Shown piece after piece: positions 38,893 through 48,877 of a stretch of 64,000 bases of DNA. The stretch comes from Ignavibacteria bacterium (GTDB lineage: Bacteria; Bacteroidota; Ignavibacteria; Ignavibacteriales; SURF-24). The notes beneath the pieces were generated by a model that was given only the letters and a program-made list of their open reading frames with translations, had not been told where the DNA came from and searched no databases. The DNA is taken from positions 62,001 through 126,000 of the forward strand of contig JAAXKQ010000011.1 of the NCBI GenBank assembly GCA_025612245.1. Reading direction: 5' to 3'. Made by a program: the position numbers and the translations under genes. Each line of letters begins with the position of its first letter. Positions within the stretch are counted from its first letter, which is position 1.

Positions 38893-40299
38893 GTGAGCAT
38901 TGATTATTCAAAAGAATTTTCAGTCATAGAGGGAAAACCAACCTTAGCCGAAATTAACGATCTGATCGCGCGCCCAACAGAGACCAGGCCGGACAGGGGA
39001 TACTATATTGCGCTTACTATTACCTTAAGCATGCTTTTAATAGGTATTGTCTGCCTGGGGCTCACCTTTTACTACGGCATCGGGATGTGGGGCAACAACC
39101 AGCCCGTAGGCTGGGGCTTCGGTATCGTGAACTTTGTCTTCTGGGTCGGTATTGGCCACGCAGGAACACTCATCTCGGCAATACTATTTCTTTTCAGGCA
39201 AAAGTGGAGAAACGGTATTGCGAGGTTTTCCGAGGGTATGACGATTTTTGCCGTCATGACGGCAGGAATTTTCCCTCTCATACACGTCGGGCGCCCATGG
39301 CTTGCGGCTTACCTTTTCCCATACCCGAATGAGCACGGAATATGGGTAAACTTTATCTCTCCGCTGGTATGGGACGTCTTTGCGGTCTCGACCTACCTTA
39401 CCGTTTCACTCATCTTCTGGTATGTGGGACTGATACCCGACCTGGCAAGCCTGAGGGACAGGACGACGGGAAAGATTAAAAAGCTGATTTACTCCGTATT
39501 CAGCCTGGGCTGGAGGCACTCAAACAGGCACTGGCACCATTATGAAATGGTCTACCTCGTGCTTGCAGGCTTCGCTACGCCACTGGTACTTTCGGTGCAC
39601 ACTATTGTAAGCTTCGACTTTGCAGTTTCGGTCCTTCCGGGCTGGCATTCGACAATTTTCCCCCCGTACTTTGTTGCCGGTGCCGTTTTCTCCGGCTTTG
39701 CAATGGTACAGAACGTGCTTATTGTAGTAAGGAAAATTTTCCACTATGAGCACATAATTACCATCGATACCCTGGAGAAGATGAATAAGATAATTCTTCT
39801 TACGGGAAGCATGGTGGGCTACTCTTACGGAATGGAGTTTTTTATAGCCTGGTACAGCGGAAACCCGGTCGAACAGTTCGTTTTCATTAACCGCGCCTTC
39901 GGACCCTATGCTTGGGCGTACTGGATCATGGTTACCTGTAACGTAATTTCGCCGCAGCTCTTCTGGTTTAAGAAGATCAGAAGGACGATTCCTGTGATGT
40001 TCGTAATCGGGGTCTTTGTAAATGTTGGAATGTGGTTTGAAAGATTTGTAATTGTCGTTTCATCGCTTTCCAGGGACTTTCTGCCTTCAAGCTGGCGGTA
40101 CTTTACCCCAACGCCGGTCGACCTGGGAATTTTACTCGGAAGCTTCGGGTTCTTTTTTACATGGATACTCTTATTCATAAAGACGCTGCCTGTAGTCTCA
40201 ATTGCTGAGATTAAAGGGGTCATTGAAGGCTCACAGATTGAACACCATGCGGCAGAAGATTCAACTTCATTCAGGCCCCGGCAGCAGGAGGGTATGTAA
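38893..40299 (+). CDS. actC: NrfD/PsrC-family membrane subunit ActC
   Basis: 468 aa; multi-[60 protein letters not shown]. Confidence 0.92.
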   Translation: MSIDYSKEFSVIEGKPTLAEINDLIARPTETRPDRGYYIALTITLSMLLIGIVCLGLTFYYGIGMWGNNQPVGWGFGIVNFVFWVGIGHAGTLISAILFLFRQKWRNGIARFSEGMTIFAVMTAGIFPLIHVGRPWLAAYLFPYPNEHGIWVNFISPLVWDVFAVSTYLTVSLIFWYVGLIPDLASLRDRTTGKIKKLIYSVFSLGWRHSNRHWHHYEMVYLVLAGFATPLVLSVHTIVSFDFAVSVLPGWHSTIFPPYFVAGAVFSGFAMVQNVLIVVRKIFHYEHIITIDTLEKMNKIILLTGSMVGYSYGMEFFIAWYSGNPVEQFVFINRAFGPYAWAYWIMVTCNVISPQLFWFKKIRRTIPVMFVIGVFVNVGMWFERFVIVVSSLSRDFLPSSWRYFTPTPVDLGILLGSFGFFFTWILLFIKTLPVVSIAEIKGVIEGSQIEHHAAEDSTSFRPRQQEGM

Positions 40300-41438
40300 T
40301 GGATAATAAATTGTTGTTTGCAGTAACTGCACTTTTTAACTCTCCTGAGGAAATTCTCCACGCCGTAAGGGAGGTAAGGCTTGCCGGTTATACGAAATAC
40401 GACGTCAACACGCCTTATCCGCTGCACGGCATGGATGGTGCAATGAAGCTGAAGCCTTCAACCTTAAGCTATGTGGCCCTCGTACTGGGGCTCACGGGCA
40501 CTTTCTCGGCTCTGTTTTTTATGTGGTGGGTCTCTGCAGTAAATTACCCTCTCGTAATTGGAGGGAAACCCTACTTCTCACTGCCGGCATTTATACCGAT
40601 TACTTTTGAAGTGACGGTTTTACTTGCCTCAATCGGAACCGTGGTAGCAATGCTTTTTATTTATTTCAAGCTTCCAAATAACAGCTACCCCCTGCACGAC
40701 ACGGAATACATGAGGAGCGTTTCAAGCGACAAGTTCGGTATTGTCATACTGGCAAAAGACCCTCTTTTTGATGAGGATAAGGTAGTCTCACTCTTTAAGG
40801 ACCTCAGATCAGGCAATATAACTTCCGTTTACTATGAGACAGAAGAAATAAATGTAAGGCATACCGTCTTCGAACCCAAGTTCTTAAGTTTCATGGCCGC
40901 AACTTTTATCTTTACGGCTGCATTAACTTACTTCAGCCTTAATTACATACTCTACTGGCAGCCGTTTAACTGGATGTGGTTTCAGAACAGGGTAGATGCA
41001 CAGTCAAAAAGCACATACTTTTCCGACGGTTTCGGAATGCGGATGCCCGTAGAGGGGAGCGTTGCAAGGGGATTTATTCCGTATCCATACAGGGGCGACC
41101 AGGCTTCGGCATCAAAATACCTCGTAAACCCGCTTGTCGCTTCAAAGGAAGTCCTCATCAAAGGACAGGACAAGTTTAACACTTTCTGCAGCCCCTGCCA
41201 CGGCTACTTTGGTAAAGGGGACAGCCGCCTGAGAGGACAGTTCCCGGCTCCGCCGAGCCTGCAGTCTGAAAAGGTGAGAAACTACAAGGACGGCGATATA
41301 TACCACATTATTACCGTAGGACAGAACATAATGCCATCTTATGAAAAGCAGATTACGCGCGAGGAAAGATGGGCAATTATACATTACATCCGTGCGCTTC
41401 AAAGATCCCAAAACGCCAAGGAGTCTGACGTAAAATGA
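40299..41438 (+). CDS. ActD (DUF3341) fused to ActE-type monoheme cytochrome c
   Basis: 379 aa; N-terminal FNSPEEILHAVREVRLAGYTKYDVNTPYPLHGMD (DUF3341); C-terminal CSPCHGYFGKGDSRLRGQFPAPPSL heme domain. Confidence 0.9.
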   Translation: MDNKLLFAVTALFNSPEEILHAVREVRLAGYTKYDVNTPYPLHGMDGAMKLKPSTLSYVALVLGLTGTFSALFFMWWVSAVNYPLVIGGKPYFSLPAFIPITFEVTVLLASIGTVVAMLFIYFKLPNNSYPLHDTEYMRSVSSDKFGIVILAKDPLFDEDKVVSLFKDLRSGNITSVYYETEEINVRHTVFEPKFLSFMAATFIFTAALTYFSLNYILYWQPFNWMWFQNRVDAQSKSTYFSDGFGMRMPVEGSVARGFIPYPYRGDQASASKYLVNPLVASKEVLIKGQDKFNTFCSPCHGYFGKGDSRLRGQFPAPPSLQSEKVRNYKDGDIYHIITVGQNIMPSYEKQITREERWAIIHYIRALQRSQNAKESDVK

Positions 41439-42622
41439 GCTTTAATCAAGAAAACTTAAACTACAGAATAAAGGAATTTCCAAGAAGCCTGAACCTCCTC
41501 GGCTGGGGGCTTCTGGCGCTTGGAGTCCTGCTGATTGTCGTTTCTTTCTTTGTCGACAGGACGAGGAGCTCTTTTAACATACTGGTTTCTTTCATGTTCT
41601 TGATGAGTATCGGCCTTGGATCTTTGTTCCTCGTGGCCCTTGAATATGTCGCCGGTGCGGTCTGGAGCACACCCATTAGAAGAGTAAGCGAGTTTTTCTC
41701 AACCATACTGTTTGTTATTCCTTTGCTGGCAATACCTCTATACTTCAGCATGCACGAGATATTTCACTGGAGCCACACGGAAATTGTAAGGCAGGAGCCT
41801 GCTTTAAGCAGCAAATCGCCTTACCTGAACGTCCCGTTTTTTGTAATCAGGACCCTGGTTTGTTTTGCAGTGTGGCTTTTGTTTTACCTGCTAATAGTAA
41901 GGAACTCTGAAAAGCAGGATAAATTAAAGGACCAGGCGCTTACGACAAGAAACATCAGATTTTCAGCCATCTTCATGCCTGTCTTTGCCATTACGATCAC
42001 ACTTGCAGCAGTTGACTGGATGATGAGTCTGGAGCCGCACTGGTTTTCAACCATATTCGGGGTTTATTATTTTGCCGGGACCATACTGGCTGCCCTGGCC
42101 TCGGCAACAATTGCCGTAGTCTTTTTTATAAAAAGGGGTTACTTTACAAACCTCAGGGAAGACCACCTCTACAGCCTGGGCGCACTGCTCTTTGCTTTTG
42201 TAAATTTCTGGGCCTATATAGCTTTCAGCCAGTACCTCTTAATCTGGTATGCAAACCTGCCTGAAGAAACAACGTGGTTCCTTTTGCGCTGGCAGGGAAG
42301 CTGGAAGATAGTTTCAATTGCGCTAATAGTAATTCACTTTGTTATTCCTTACTTCGGGCTGCTCTCGCAGCCTTCAAAGATGAACCCGGGGCGCTTGCTC
42401 TTCATGTCGGTCTGGATACTCTTTGCTCACCTGTTTGACCTTTACTGGTTAATTATGCCGACCTTCAGTCGTAGGGGCGTTGTACTGGGCTGGATGGAAT
42501 TTGCTTTCCCAATTGCTGCCGTAGGTATCGTAATTATACTGTTTACTTTGAAGGCAAAAAATACAAACATTGTTCCTATTGGCGATCCGAAGCTGCAAAG
42601 AGGCCTGGATTTTAGACTTTAA
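41435..42622 (+). CDS. actF: ActF, NrfD-like quinol:cytochrome c oxidoreductase membrane subunit
   Basis: 395 aa; multi-TM; DWMMSLEPHWFSTIFGVYYFAG; follows ActDE. Confidence 0.88.
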   Translation: MSFNQENLNYRIKEFPRSLNLLGWGLLALGVLLIVVSFFVDRTRSSFNILVSFMFLMSIGLGSLFLVALEYVAGAVWSTPIRRVSEFFSTILFVIPLLAIPLYFSMHEIFHWSHTEIVRQEPALSSKSPYLNVPFFVIRTLVCFAVWLLFYLLIVRNSEKQDKLKDQALTTRNIRFSAIFMPVFAITITLAAVDWMMSLEPHWFSTIFGVYYFAGTILAALASATIAVVFFIKRGYFTNLREDHLYSLGALLFAFVNFWAYIAFSQYLLIWYANLPEETTWFLLRWQGSWKIVSIALIVIHFVIPYFGLLSQPSKMNPGRLLFMSVWILFAHLFDLYWLIMPTFSRRGVVLGWMEFAFPIAAVGIVIILFTLKAKNTNIVPIGDPKLQRGLDFRL

Positions 42623-42640
42623 CTTAGGGACGAAAAAAAC

Positions 42641-43585
42641 ATGGAACAAAAACCGCAAATTGAGGAAGAAATAAATTTCCGCGACGTAATACGGAATCCC
42701 AAAAGGTGGTTCGGGCTGATTTATCCGTACTTTTTTGTGATCATACTTATCGGGGGATACTATTTTGTGGATCACTTGAGCATTGCCAACCAGAATGACG
42801 TTGCTCCGGCATTGCCAGACTCGGCAAACGTCTTTATCGACGTGAAACCCACAAAGGCAAAGGCCTCACAGGGAGTAGACATAAAACAGATGCTTAAACC
42901 CGATGAGGCAATGATAAGTAAGGGCAAAAGCCTCTTCCAGGCAAACTGTTCTTCCTGCCACGGCACCAACGGCATGGGGGATGGCCCGGCGGGTGCGGCA
43001 CTTAACCCTAAGCCCAGGAATTTTCATGCTGCCGAGGGCTGGAAAAACGGCAGACGCGTAGCCGACATGTTCCAGACGCTGCAAAAGGGAATTCCGGGAT
43101 CTGGAATGCCCGCATTTGAATACCTCCCGGCATCCGACAGACTGGACATAATAAGCTACGTACGTACTTTTGCAAACGATTTCCCCAAGCCTTCGGAGCA
43201 GGAACTCTCTGATCTGGACAAGACTTTTAACCTGTCCAAAGGAACTCAGGCGGCCTCACAGATCCCGGTTTCCGAGGCAATTAGCGCAATAAATTCCGAG
43301 GCACTTCCCAGGATGCAGAATATTTACTCTGTTTTATCTTATATTAATAATAATGCAGGGGAGCCCGGATCGCGCATATTTAACGCCGTAAGCTCCAACA
43401 AGCTCAGAAGCCTGGTCTATCTCAGCTCTTCAGAGGACTGGAAGTCAAGCCAGAATGACTTCATCCGTACGGTTACTTCAAATACTGATGTGAACGGCTT
43501 TATCCCTGCAGTGGTAAATCTCAGCAGCAAAGACTGGAATGATCTATACCGGTATTTGTTGAGTTCGTTTTCGAAAAGGAGTTGA
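42641..43585 (+). CDS. Membrane-anchored monoheme cytochrome c
   Basis: 314 aa; N-terminal TM; CSSCHGTNGMGDGPAGAALNPKPRNF; extra C-terminal domain. Confidence 0.85.
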   Translation: MEQKPQIEEEINFRDVIRNPKRWFGLIYPYFFVIILIGGYYFVDHLSIANQNDVAPALPDSANVFIDVKPTKAKASQGVDIKQMLKPDEAMISKGKSLFQANCSSCHGTNGMGDGPAGAALNPKPRNFHAAEGWKNGRRVADMFQTLQKGIPGSGMPAFEYLPASDRLDIISYVRTFANDFPKPSEQELSDLDKTFNLSKGTQAASQIPVSEAISAINSEALPRMQNIYSVLSYINNNAGEPGSRIFNAVSSNKLRSLVYLSSSEDWKSSQNDFIRTVTSNTDVNGFIPAVVNLSSKDWNDLYRYLLSSFSKRS

Positions 43586-43588
43586 AAC

Positions 43589-44398
43589 ATGAGAAATTTA
43601 AACGGGGGAAAGGCTATCCTTCTTTTCATCATATTCTTCCTTTCTTCCCTTGACCTTAATGCACTGCAAAAGAATAGTACTGGAAAAGTCGGAATAGATG
43701 AAAAGCTTGGCAGTTACGTTCCTCTGGACGTTACTTTTAAGGATGAGAACGGTAAGCCGGTCACGCTTAAAAGCATGATTAAAAGGCCGGTAGTACTGGC
43801 ATTTGTGTATTACCATTGTCCCGGCGTCTGCAGCCCGCTTCTAAGCGGGGTGGCTGAGGTGATTGATAAAGTGGACCTGGAGCCCGGGCGGGATTTTGAC
43901 GTCTGGACGATCAGCTTTGACCCGAATGACAAGCCAAAAGATGCAAAGAAGTGGAAAAGTGACCACATAGGGGCCATGAGGCGCCAGTTGCCTGAAAGCG
44001 CGTGGACTTATATGACCGGTGACAGCCTTACGATTCACAGGCTTACCGATGCCGCAGGCTTTTTTTACAAGCGCGACAGGGGAGACTTCATTCACATGGG
44101 AGCACTTATCGTGCTATCCCCGGAGGGGAAAATCACCAGGTACATCTTTGGAACACAGTTCCTGCCTTTCGACCTTAAGATGGCTGTCATTGAAGCCCAG
44201 AAAGGTGAAACTACACCTACGGTAAACAAAATACTTGCCTTCTGCTACAGCTACGACAGGCAGGGAGGAAAATATGTCTTTAATGTTACAAAAGTAATTG
44301 GGAGCTTAATGTTATTCTCTGCTGTTGTGCTCTTTACGGTTCTGGTCCTCAAAAGCAGAGCAAATAAAAGTAAAGGAGAGGAGTTGAAACATGGCTGA
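43589..44398 (+). CDS. SCO1/SenC family copper-binding protein
   Basis: 269 aa; VYYHCPGVCSPLLSGV (CxxxC), FIHMGALIVLSPEGKI, C-terminal TM. Confidence 0.92.
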   Translation: MRNLNGGKAILLFIIFFLSSLDLNALQKNSTGKVGIDEKLGSYVPLDVTFKDENGKPVTLKSMIKRPVVLAFVYYHCPGVCSPLLSGVAEVIDKVDLEPGRDFDVWTISFDPNDKPKDAKKWKSDHIGAMRRQLPESAWTYMTGDSLTIHRLTDAAGFFYKRDRGDFIHMGALIVLSPEGKITRYIFGTQFLPFDLKMAVIEAQKGETTPTVNKILAFCYSYDRQGGKYVFNVTKVIGSLMLFSAVVLFTVLVLKSRANKSKGEELKHG

Positions 44399-46061
44399 TC
44401 ATGTTATCCATGGAAATTATGTGGATTTTTATGACGAGAAAGGGCCCCGAAAAGGAATCCTGGCCTGGATTCTGTCGACTGACCATAAAAGAATCGGATT
44501 GATGTACCTCATAGCCCTGACGACATTCTTCTGCATCGGGGCTACAATAGGCGTTTTAATGAGACTTGAAATGCTGGGGCAGGGAAGGACAATTATGGGT
44601 CCGCAGACCTATAACTCGCTTTTTACGCTGCACGGCCTGATCATGATTTTCCTGTTCGTAATTCCGGGCATTCCTGCCGTATTCGGCAACTTTTTCCTGC
44701 CCATTATGCTCGGTGCAAAGGACGTGGCCTTCCCGAGGCTGAACCTCCTGTCATGGTGGCTTTACATTACGGGCGGAATCTTTGCCGTTTTGTCGCTCTT
44801 CCTTGCCGGAGGACCAATTGATACGGGCTGGACTTTTTATGTCCCTTACAGCCTGAGAACCGGAACGGACGTCTCCTGGATGATTCTTGCCGCCTTTATA
44901 CTCGGATTTTCATCAATCCTGACCGGACTTAATTTTATTACAACCATTCACCGCATGCGGGCTCCCGGCATGGGCTGGTTTAAGATGCCCCTGTTTGCAT
45001 GGAGCATTTATGCTACTGCCTGGATTCAGCTCATTGCTACGCCAATTGTAGGCATAACGCTGGCACTGGTTGCAATTGAAAGAATCTTTGGCGTGGGACT
45101 CTTTGACCCTACGCTTGGAGGCGACCCGATCCTCTACCAGCACATGTTCTGGATCTATTCGCATCCCGCGGTCTACATTATGATTCTGCCTGCAATGGGC
45201 GTTGTTTCGGAGATAATACCGACTTTTGCGCACAGGACAATCTTCGGCTACAAGGCAATTGCAATTTCAAGCCTTGCAATTGCATTTGTGGGATACTTTG
45301 TCTGGGGCCATCACATGTTTGTCTCCGGAATGAGCGACACCTCAAGGTGGATATTCTCTCTTTTTACTTTCCTTGTTGCAATACCGAGTGCAGTAAAGGT
45401 ATTTAACTGGACGGCAACGCTTTACAAGGGTTCAATTGACCTCAAGGCGCCCCTTCTTTTTGTGCTGGCATTTATCTTTGTCTTCTCTATCGGGGGGCTT
45501 TCGGGCCTCGTCGTTGGCGCCCTGGCAACAGACGTTCACCTGACGGATACATATTTTGTAGTTGCACACTTTCACTTTGTGGTCTTTGGCGGAACAGGGT
45601 TCATTTTCTTTGCCGCATTACACTACTGGTTCCCGAAGATGTTCGGAAAGCTTTATAACGACAATGTCGCCAAGGTTGCCATCAGCATGATTACACTTGG
45701 ATTCCTGATGCTCTACTTTACGTTTTTTATACTGGGATACCAGGGAATGCCCAGAAGATACTACGATTACCTGCCTCAGTACCACTGGGAGCACGTATTT
45801 GCCACGGTTGGCTCGTGGGTCATGATCTCCGGGTTCATAGTGATGTTTGTAAATCTTTTCATTGCCTTTAGGAAAGGCCCCAGAGCGGGCATGAACCCCT
45901 GGGGAGGAATGACACTGGAATGGACCGTTCCTTCTCCTCCTCCCATGGAGAACTTCGAGGAAATTCCGGTTATTACACACGGTCCGTACGACTATCATGC
46001 CCAGCAGGAGGCAGAACAAAAGCAGGAAGAGTTTAACCAATCAGCGGAGGATGAAAAGTGA
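44391..46061 (+). CDS. coxA: Cytochrome c oxidase subunit I (A2-type)
   Basis: 556 aa; FWIYSHPAVYIMILPAMG, WGHHMFVSGM, VAHFHFVVFGG. Confidence 0.97.
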   Translation: MADHVIHGNYVDFYDEKGPRKGILAWILSTDHKRIGLMYLIALTTFFCIGATIGVLMRLEMLGQGRTIMGPQTYNSLFTLHGLIMIFLFVIPGIPAVFGNFFLPIMLGAKDVAFPRLNLLSWWLYITGGIFAVLSLFLAGGPIDTGWTFYVPYSLRTGTDVSWMILAAFILGFSSILTGLNFITTIHRMRAPGMGWFKMPLFAWSIYATAWIQLIATPIVGITLALVAIERIFGVGLFDPTLGGDPILYQHMFWIYSHPAVYIMILPAMGVVSEIIPTFAHRTIFGYKAIAISSLAIAFVGYFVWGHHMFVSGMSDTSRWIFSLFTFLVAIPSAVKVFNWTATLYKGSIDLKAPLLFVLAFIFVFSIGGLSGLVVGALATDVHLTDTYFVVAHFHFVVFGGTGFIFFAALHYWFPKMFGKLYNDNVAKVAISMITLGFLMLYFTFFILGYQGMPRRYYDYLPQYHWEHVFATVGSWVMISGFIVMFVNLFIAFRKGPRAGMNPWGGMTLEWTVPSPPPMENFEEIPVITHGPYDYHAQQEAEQKQEEFNQSAEDEK

Positions 46062-46735
46062 GTAAAGTCCCTGGTGCAGTAGTCGAACAGCCCGCTCTTC
46101 CGGGCAGTCATGCAGACGGCAGTCACATGCTTGAAGAAGGGCACCATCATGCCGACAAAATGGGCGCTAAGATCGGGATGTGGCTTTTTCTTCTGACGGA
46201 ACTCCTTCTTTTCGGCGGTATGTTCTTAATATACGGCGTTTACCGTTATATGAATAACGAGGACTTTCATGCAGCAGGGCAGGGAATGAATACAATCATC
46301 GGCGCCTTTAATACTGTCATACTTTTAACCAGCAGTCTTACTGTTGCCATGTCCATAACAGCCCTGCAGAAGGGGAATAAGAGACTTTCAATCACGCTTT
46401 TGGGCTTTACGATTTTCTTTGCCGTCTGGTTTTTGATAAACAAGTATTTTGAATGGTCGCATGAGATCCACAAGGGCATATACCCGAAGTCTCCTGAACT
46501 TACGAGCCGTTCCCCGGGAGAAATCCTTTTCTTCGGGCTTTACTACGTAATGACGGGTATTCACGGCCTGCACGTCATAATAGGCATCGTTATACTCAGC
46601 TTTATGGTAGTTTTTATAGCAAAAGATAAGGTGACGAGCTCTTCATATACCAAACTTGAAAACTCGGGACTCTACTGGCACCTGGTTGACATAATATGGA
46701 TATTCTTATTTCCTCTTTTTTATTTATTACGATAA
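46058..46735 (+). CDS. coxC: Cytochrome c oxidase subunit III
   Basis: 225 aa; MWLFLLTELLLFGGMF; GIHGLHVIIGIVIL; YWHLVDIIWIFLFPLFYL. Confidence 0.95.
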   Translation: MSKVPGAVVEQPALPGSHADGSHMLEEGHHHADKMGAKIGMWLFLLTELLLFGGMFLIYGVYRYMNNEDFHAAGQGMNTIIGAFNTVILLTSSLTVAMSITALQKGNKRLSITLLGFTIFFAVWFLINKYFEWSHEIHKGIYPKSPELTSRSPGEILFFGLYYVMTGIHGLHVIIGIVILSFMVVFIAKDKVTSSSYTKLENSGLYWHLVDIIWIFLFPLFYLLR

Positions 46736-46744
46736 GGATTAAAC

Positions 46745-47047
46745 ATGGCTACGGATGGCACACATAACGATTCACATCCTCATATTGTTAACTACGGCAC
46801 ATACGTACTTATATGGCTGGCTTTGCTGGCCCTTACGGCTGCAACAGTTGCCGTAGCAGGAATTAACTTTGGAGGCGTCACACTGTGGCTTGCAATACTG
46901 ATTGCCTCTGCGAAAGCTACCCTTGTATTAAATGTCTTTATGCATATAAAGTTTGATGACGTCGTCTTTAAGGTGTTTATTGCAATTGCCATAATGACGT
47001 TGCTGGCAGTCTTTATTTTTACATTTGCTGATTACATATTTAGGTAA
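46745..47047 (+). CDS. coxD: Cytochrome c oxidase subunit IV family protein
   Basis: 100 aa; three TM segments; KATLVLNVFMHIKFDD. Confidence 0.85.
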   Translation: MATDGTHNDSHPHIVNYGTYVLIWLALLALTAATVAVAGINFGGVTLWLAILIASAKATLVLNVFMHIKFDDVVFKVFIAIAIMTLLAVFIFTFADYIFR

Positions 47048-47059
47048 GGGGAAGTTAAT

Positions 47060-47875
47060 ATGTCTGGAGCTTCTAGTTACGCGCAAACAGTCGATAATTC
47101 GTTTATCTATATAGTAACCATCTCGGTAATAATATTACTGGGTGTTACTGTTGCAATGATTTATTTTGTCATCAGATACAGCCGCAAGAGGAACCCGAAA
47201 CCTGCCAACATAGAGGGGAATCTTGCTCTTGAAGTAATCTGGATTACGGTGCCTACGCTTCTGGCCCTGTCGATGTTCTACTACGGCTTTACAGCCTTTG
47301 CTGAACTCAGGAAAATCCCTAAAGACGCCATGAGCATCAAGGTTACAGGACAGATGTGGAAATGGAGTTTTGCGTATGCAAACGGGAAGAAGTACGACAC
47401 ACTCTATGTGCCGGTTGATACACCTATAAAGCTGGAATTGGCGTCACTCGATGTAACGCACAGCTTTTATATCTCGTCATTCAGAATAAAGGAAGACGCA
47501 GTGCCGGGTAAGAAAACTTATCTGACGTTTACCGCAACCAAAACAGGTAACTACCAGGTAGAGTGTGCCGAATACTGCGGCATGAACCATTCCTACATGC
47601 TGAACCATGTTATAGTAATACCAAGGGAAGACTTTTCAGCCTGGTTAAACCGGAACCCAAATAATGAACCTTCGGCGGCTTCAAATGCCCACGGGGGTGT
47701 GTCCGGCGGCGGTGCTGAAAATGAACCCCAAAACTCAGGCTCCGCGCAGGATGAAACCGGGGGCTCAAAGAATACAAATTCAGCTCAGCCCCACCAGGGC
47801 GGCAGCGGCATTCAGGGCAGCCAGGATATGCAGCAAAAAGGCGGTGGGGCTAACGAGCCCAAAAAGCAAGAATGA
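47060..47875 (+). CDS. coxB: Cytochrome c oxidase subunit II (CuA) with low-complexity C-terminal tail
   Basis: 271 aa; CuA motif VECAEYCGMNHSYM; tail rich in G/S/N/Q, no CxxCH. Confidence 0.95.
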   Translation: MSGASSYAQTVDNSFIYIVTISVIILLGVTVAMIYFVIRYSRKRNPKPANIEGNLALEVIWITVPTLLALSMFYYGFTAFAELRKIPKDAMSIKVTGQMWKWSFAYANGKKYDTLYVPVDTPIKLELASLDVTHSFYISSFRIKEDAVPGKKTYLTFTATKTGNYQVECAEYCGMNHSYMLNHVIVIPREDFSAWLNRNPNNEPSAASNAHGGVSGGGAENEPQNSGSAQDETGGSKNTNSAQPHQGGSGIQGSQDMQQKGGGANEPKKQE

Positions 47876-47934
47876 TCTGTGGTTGCAAAACAAATTCAAC
47901 TTTACAGCTATAATTTCATAAATAATTAATTTAA

Positions 47935-48861
47935 TTGCTTAAAACAGCACGTATTAACCAAAGAAAGCCGTTTTTTTTGAATAGACTTAATAACAAAGAG
48001 GGAATTATTCCAATATTGCTGGAACTGGGCAAAGTCCGTATCACTCTTTTTGTCGCGGTATCGACTTCGGTGGGTTTTATACTTGCCGCGGGAAAGCTTA
48101 GCTGGCAGGCATTTTTTGTTACACTCGGCGTGTTCCTGCTTGCCTGCGGTTCATCAGCACTGAACCATTTCCAGGAAAGGAATACCGATGCCATGATGAG
48201 CCGTACAAAGCAGAGACCGATTCCTTCAGGCGCCGTCAGCCCTTTTGAGGCTCTTATTGTGGTAATATCTTTTTCTTTATCGGGACTGGTAGTTCTCTAT
48301 TTTTCTGGGAGCCTCAAGGTTGCACTCCTGGGCATGCTTGCGCTTTTATGGTATAACGCCTTTTATACGCCGTTAAAGAAACTGACCGCCCTGGCCGTAG
48401 TTCCGGGCGCTCTGATTGGTTCCATTCCGCCCGTAATCGGCTACGTTGCAGCCGGCGGAAAGATGACCAATCCGGAAATCCTGGCCGTAGCGCTGTTCTT
48501 TTTTATCTGGCAGGTGCCTCATTTCTGGCTCCTGCTCATGATTTATGCAAAGGATTACCAGAGAGCGGGTTTCCCTGTTCTTACGGACCTTTTCAGCACG
48601 AAGCAGCTGACCAGGATTACATTTATGTGGATCGTGGCGCTTGCCGTAAGCTGCCTTCTGATCGCTCTTTTTGGCGTGGTGAAGAACCCCGTCATAAATA
48701 TGCTACTTGTACTTGCCGGGGCGTGGCTGGTCTGGGATTCGAGAAAACTGATTATGCACAGTTTTGAAAAAATGACGTACAGGTTTGCCTTCAGGGAGAT
48801 TAACATTTATGTCCTTTTGGTTGTGATCCTTCTTTCCATAAATAAGCTTTTTAATTTTTAA
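47935..48861 (+). CDS. ctaB: Protoheme IX farnesyltransferase (heme O synthase)
   Basis: 308 aa, TTG start; NHFQERNTDAMMSRTKQRPIPSG; DYQRAGFPVL. Confidence 0.95.
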   Translation: MLKTARINQRKPFFLNRLNNKEGIIPILLELGKVRITLFVAVSTSVGFILAAGKLSWQAFFVTLGVFLLACGSSALNHFQERNTDAMMSRTKQRPIPSGAVSPFEALIVVISFSLSGLVVLYFSGSLKVALLGMLALLWYNAFYTPLKKLTALAVVPGALIGSIPPVIGYVAAGGKMTNPEILAVALFFFIWQVPHFWLLLMIYAKDYQRAGFPVLTDLFSTKQLTRITFMWIVALAVSCLLIALFGVVKNPVINMLLVLAGAWLVWDSRKLIMHSFEKMTYRFAFREINIYVLLVVILLSINKLFNF

Positions 48862-48877
48862 TACAGGATGATCCATT

